A stretch of DNA of 64,000 nt, taken from NCBI GenBank assembly GCA_907165065.1, contig OU015539.1:12546816-12610815 (forward strand), in the 5' to 3' direction. This stretch comes from Caprimulgus europaeus. Lineage: Eukaryota > Chordata > Aves > Caprimulgiformes > Caprimulgidae. Made by a program: the position numbers and the translations under genes. Of this stretch, positions 62,073 to 64,000 are shown in pieces (position 1 is the first letter of the stretch; every line of letters begins with the position of its first letter). The notes beneath the pieces are model-generated. The model had not been told where the DNA came from, did not search any database, and was given only the letters and a program-made list of their open reading frames with translations.

Positions 62073-62253
62073 CAGTGTAACTGTGTTCCTTGTGTCAGTG
62101 CAGTTCTTGACAGTTTTAAAAAGCGGAAGCCACAATGATAGTCATAGTGAAGCCATGGTACAGTCTTTGGCTTAATCAGTTCCTCTTTCTCCTCAGTTAC
62201 TTCTGTACCTTGTTTTTTCTTCCTTTTCTGATCTAGATCAATTCCCTGATCCA
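62073..62253 (-). other. Candidate 181-nt minus-strand exon (low confidence)
   Basis: On the minus strand, a pyrimidine-containing acceptor ending gctttgaag precedes 59 open codons that end at a consensus donor, ACTG|GTAAGT. The start is hydrophilic and charged (DQGIDLDQKRKKKQGTEVTE, then EKEELIKPKTVPW), unlike translations of AT-rich noise. The acceptor is mediocre. Two bases are carried in and two are left over. Spliced to the next minus-strand interval (61506-61545), it would reach a stop within eight codons. No family is recognised. Confidence 0.25.
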
Positions 62254-63597
62254 CTTCAAAGCAGTTCGAAAAACAGCTTTAATAAAGACAGCTCAAAATT
62301 GGAACAGTTGTATAAAACTGTTGTGCATAGGAACCATTTCAGTTGTTTTTGCTGCGGTCAACTTTGCATTGTCAAACCATGTCCTCGGCTGTGAAGATTA
62401 TATGAGCAAACAGGAAATCAATTGGATAGATTAGAAATGAGCAAAACATAGGACTGATTTTTCAGGAAATCAAGAAATACCACCTTCTGCAAGCAGATTG
62501 AGTGATATTTTAAAATAAGTTAAATAAATTTGAATTTGGGATTTTTAAAAAAAATCTTACATCATTGTTCCAGTGCTATTTGAGTAAGCCTTCTAACATT
62601 AACAGCATAATTTAACAGTAATTCAAAATTAAACTCACAACTCATGCTCAAGACAGAAACGTATGTGGTCTGAACAAAAGCAATGCTTACTAAGCAAAAC
62701 AACTAGGTCCTCCAGTGGAAAATGCAACTAGCAATGTAGAGGAATTATTTTCTGAGAAAATTGCAACGTATTTCTTCTTTTAGTTATGTAGATGAATAAA
62801 AATACAAAAAAGAATTACAAAATTTTTTGGTTGAGTAATATCTGTGTATTTTATTTCACTGGTATTGTTTCAATTCATGCTACTGTACTATGTCAAAATA
62901 GCATTAACATCCAGTTCTATTTCTGTTGGCCCTATAATTCAATTAAGACATCAAAGACTTTATTTATATTGCTAGCTCAACTTTTGAGTCACATCTGAAT
63001 ATTTATCGAAATCCTGCCTTAATGTGAGTGATCTGAAAGAGGGAGCATACTTTCTTCACTTTTGCACAAATTAAAATGTGCCATCCCGATAGTTTTACAA
63101 AACTAATCCAGTTCTGAAGTTGAACAAAACACTACCTTCTTCAACTCTTTGATTAACATGCATTTCTAAAAATATGGTTTGAAATTGATCTATTCTTTTA
63201 TTTGCAGGACTGTAAACATCAGGATCCATTTTGATGATTACACTTCAGTTTTCTACCTCATTAGAATCTAGTCAACTAGGAATAATTTCTGATTTCTCTA
63301 TGGATCATGTCTCTTATATACGCAGGCTTTGAAAAAAAAAATTGTCTGTATTTTCCGTTGCTATCCAGGATTTTTCTGTAACTGCTATCCAGATTGTTGC
63401 AAATCTTTGCTATGAAGTTGAATTTTGTTACAGCTCTCAGCATAATGTTTCTGATTCACCATAGCAAGGATTACGTCTTCTGGACTAGTTTTTAATGCAT
63501 GCTGATCACTTTTCCCAACAGGCTCCTCGGAGTTAACGCTCATTTTCTTTTCATAATCTGTTTTCTATCTGACCCAAACTGTCCAATGAACTGGTCC

Positions 63598-64000
63598 TGT
63601 TGTTGTCCCAAAAACTGTGTCTGTCACCTGGTGTGCAAAGAGCCAATCCACACACTGAGTGGAGGTATTTCTTTTATTGCGTACATGCGTATGTACAGGT
63701 GCTTGTCCCAAGACAGCACACAAGAGTCTTTAAATCCGTGGTTGTTTATACACAAAGTATTAATGTATTCAGCCTCCTAATTACATATACATTATTATTT
63801 TATTAAATGATTGGTCAAAGTTTCTTAGCCTAGCATGTAAATTAGTACTCATGCTCAGTCTTGTTACTCCGCCCATTTCTTTTGAGTTAGTGGTATGATT
63901 TTAGTAGAGGGTCCGTGGGTCTGTGATCTCAGTCTCCCCATGCTGGAATTAACTTTCTTTGAAGGTCTCTGTCTTTTGGCAAGTCGAAGCTGTTCTTCAG
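63598..64000 (-). mobile_element. Endogenous retrovirus LTR, cut by the window end
   Basis: Read on the minus strand, the segment shows LTR signals in order: a CCAAT box (63810-63814), TATAAA (63745-63750) and the polyadenylation signal AATAAA (63673-63678). It then ends in ACAACAACA, the expected ACA terminus, at about 63598. The spacing (about 60 bp CCAAT to TATA, about 70 bp TATA to AATAAA) suits a compact avian LTR with a short R region, and the sequence looks like a known avian ERV LTR type. No clear primer-binding site follows the 3' edge, so it is a solo or 3' LTR. Any internal genes would lie beyond position 64000. Open frames at 63499-63806 are artefacts. Confidence 0.7.
63673..63678 (-). 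promoter_or_regulatory. Polyadenylation signal in the minus-strand LTR
   Basis: AATAAA on the minus strand, followed by an A-rich stretch (aataaaagaaatacc), at the R-region position expected for an LTR that ends retroviral transcripts. Confidence 0.6.

Larger units (their letters stand above)
54036..63597. other. Stretch without a recognised gene
   Basis: AT-rich sequence with T-runs (for example 61118-61137) and no recognised gene. It contains exon-like intervals at 55005-55055 (+) and 62073-62253 (-), described separately. A 19-nt splice-bracketed interval at 55944-55962 and a 40-nt minus-strand one at 61506-61545 are too short to judge. Confidence 0.5.

Noticed and set aside
1-64000. CRISPR arrays, operons, prokaryotic mobile elements
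   Set aside because: None present; composition and repeats are those of a vertebrate nuclear genome.

Overview
This is AT-rich vertebrate nuclear DNA, almost certainly from a bird. The evidence is the repeat set. There are CR1 LINE pieces in both orientations, one with the avian-type ATTCTGTG octamer tail. There are two ERVL-type solo LTRs of a kind common in birds, and a third LTR runs off the right edge. A few worn MIR-like SINE remnants are also present. There is no bacterial-style gene packing. Every long open frame I inspected is a shadow of a repeat, low-complexity, or not recognisable as a protein.

Layout. Positions 1-5724 are gene-poor and hold ancient repeat debris. Positions 5725-6026 form a compact GC-rich CpG island with GC boxes and a perfect four-unit heat-shock element (5848-5865). 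The island ends in a near-perfect splice donor (6026/6027). I read it as a + strand promoter with a non-coding first exon, followed at once by a G-quadruplex-prone G/T tract. The remaining ~58 kb looks like intron and/or intergenic DNA: ERVL LTR (14427-14997), CR1 on the minus strand (16587-17123), CR1 3' end (28187-28353), a long decayed CR1 ORF2 segment (42391-43881), a 45-bp CR1 tip (48202-48246), a second ERVL LTR (52087-52703), an ancient CR1 piece interrupted by a 26-C run (53690-54035), and an LTR on the minus strand from about 63598 to the window end.

No protein-coding gene can be named. I list several exon-like intervals with good splice signals and an open frame. Exon-like intervals turn up on both strands here, so each could be chance and confidence is low. 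The most coherent set on the + strand is the 6027 donor, then 8150-8274, 31225-31268 and 35392-35447, whose phases are compatible. On the minus strand the best are 26827-26892, inside conserved-looking sequence, and 62073-62253.

The most notable element is the perfect heat-shock element in an otherwise unassigned CpG-island promoter. It suggests a heat-inducible transcript, either a long non-coding RNA or a gene with a very long first intron, that I could not identify from sequence alone.
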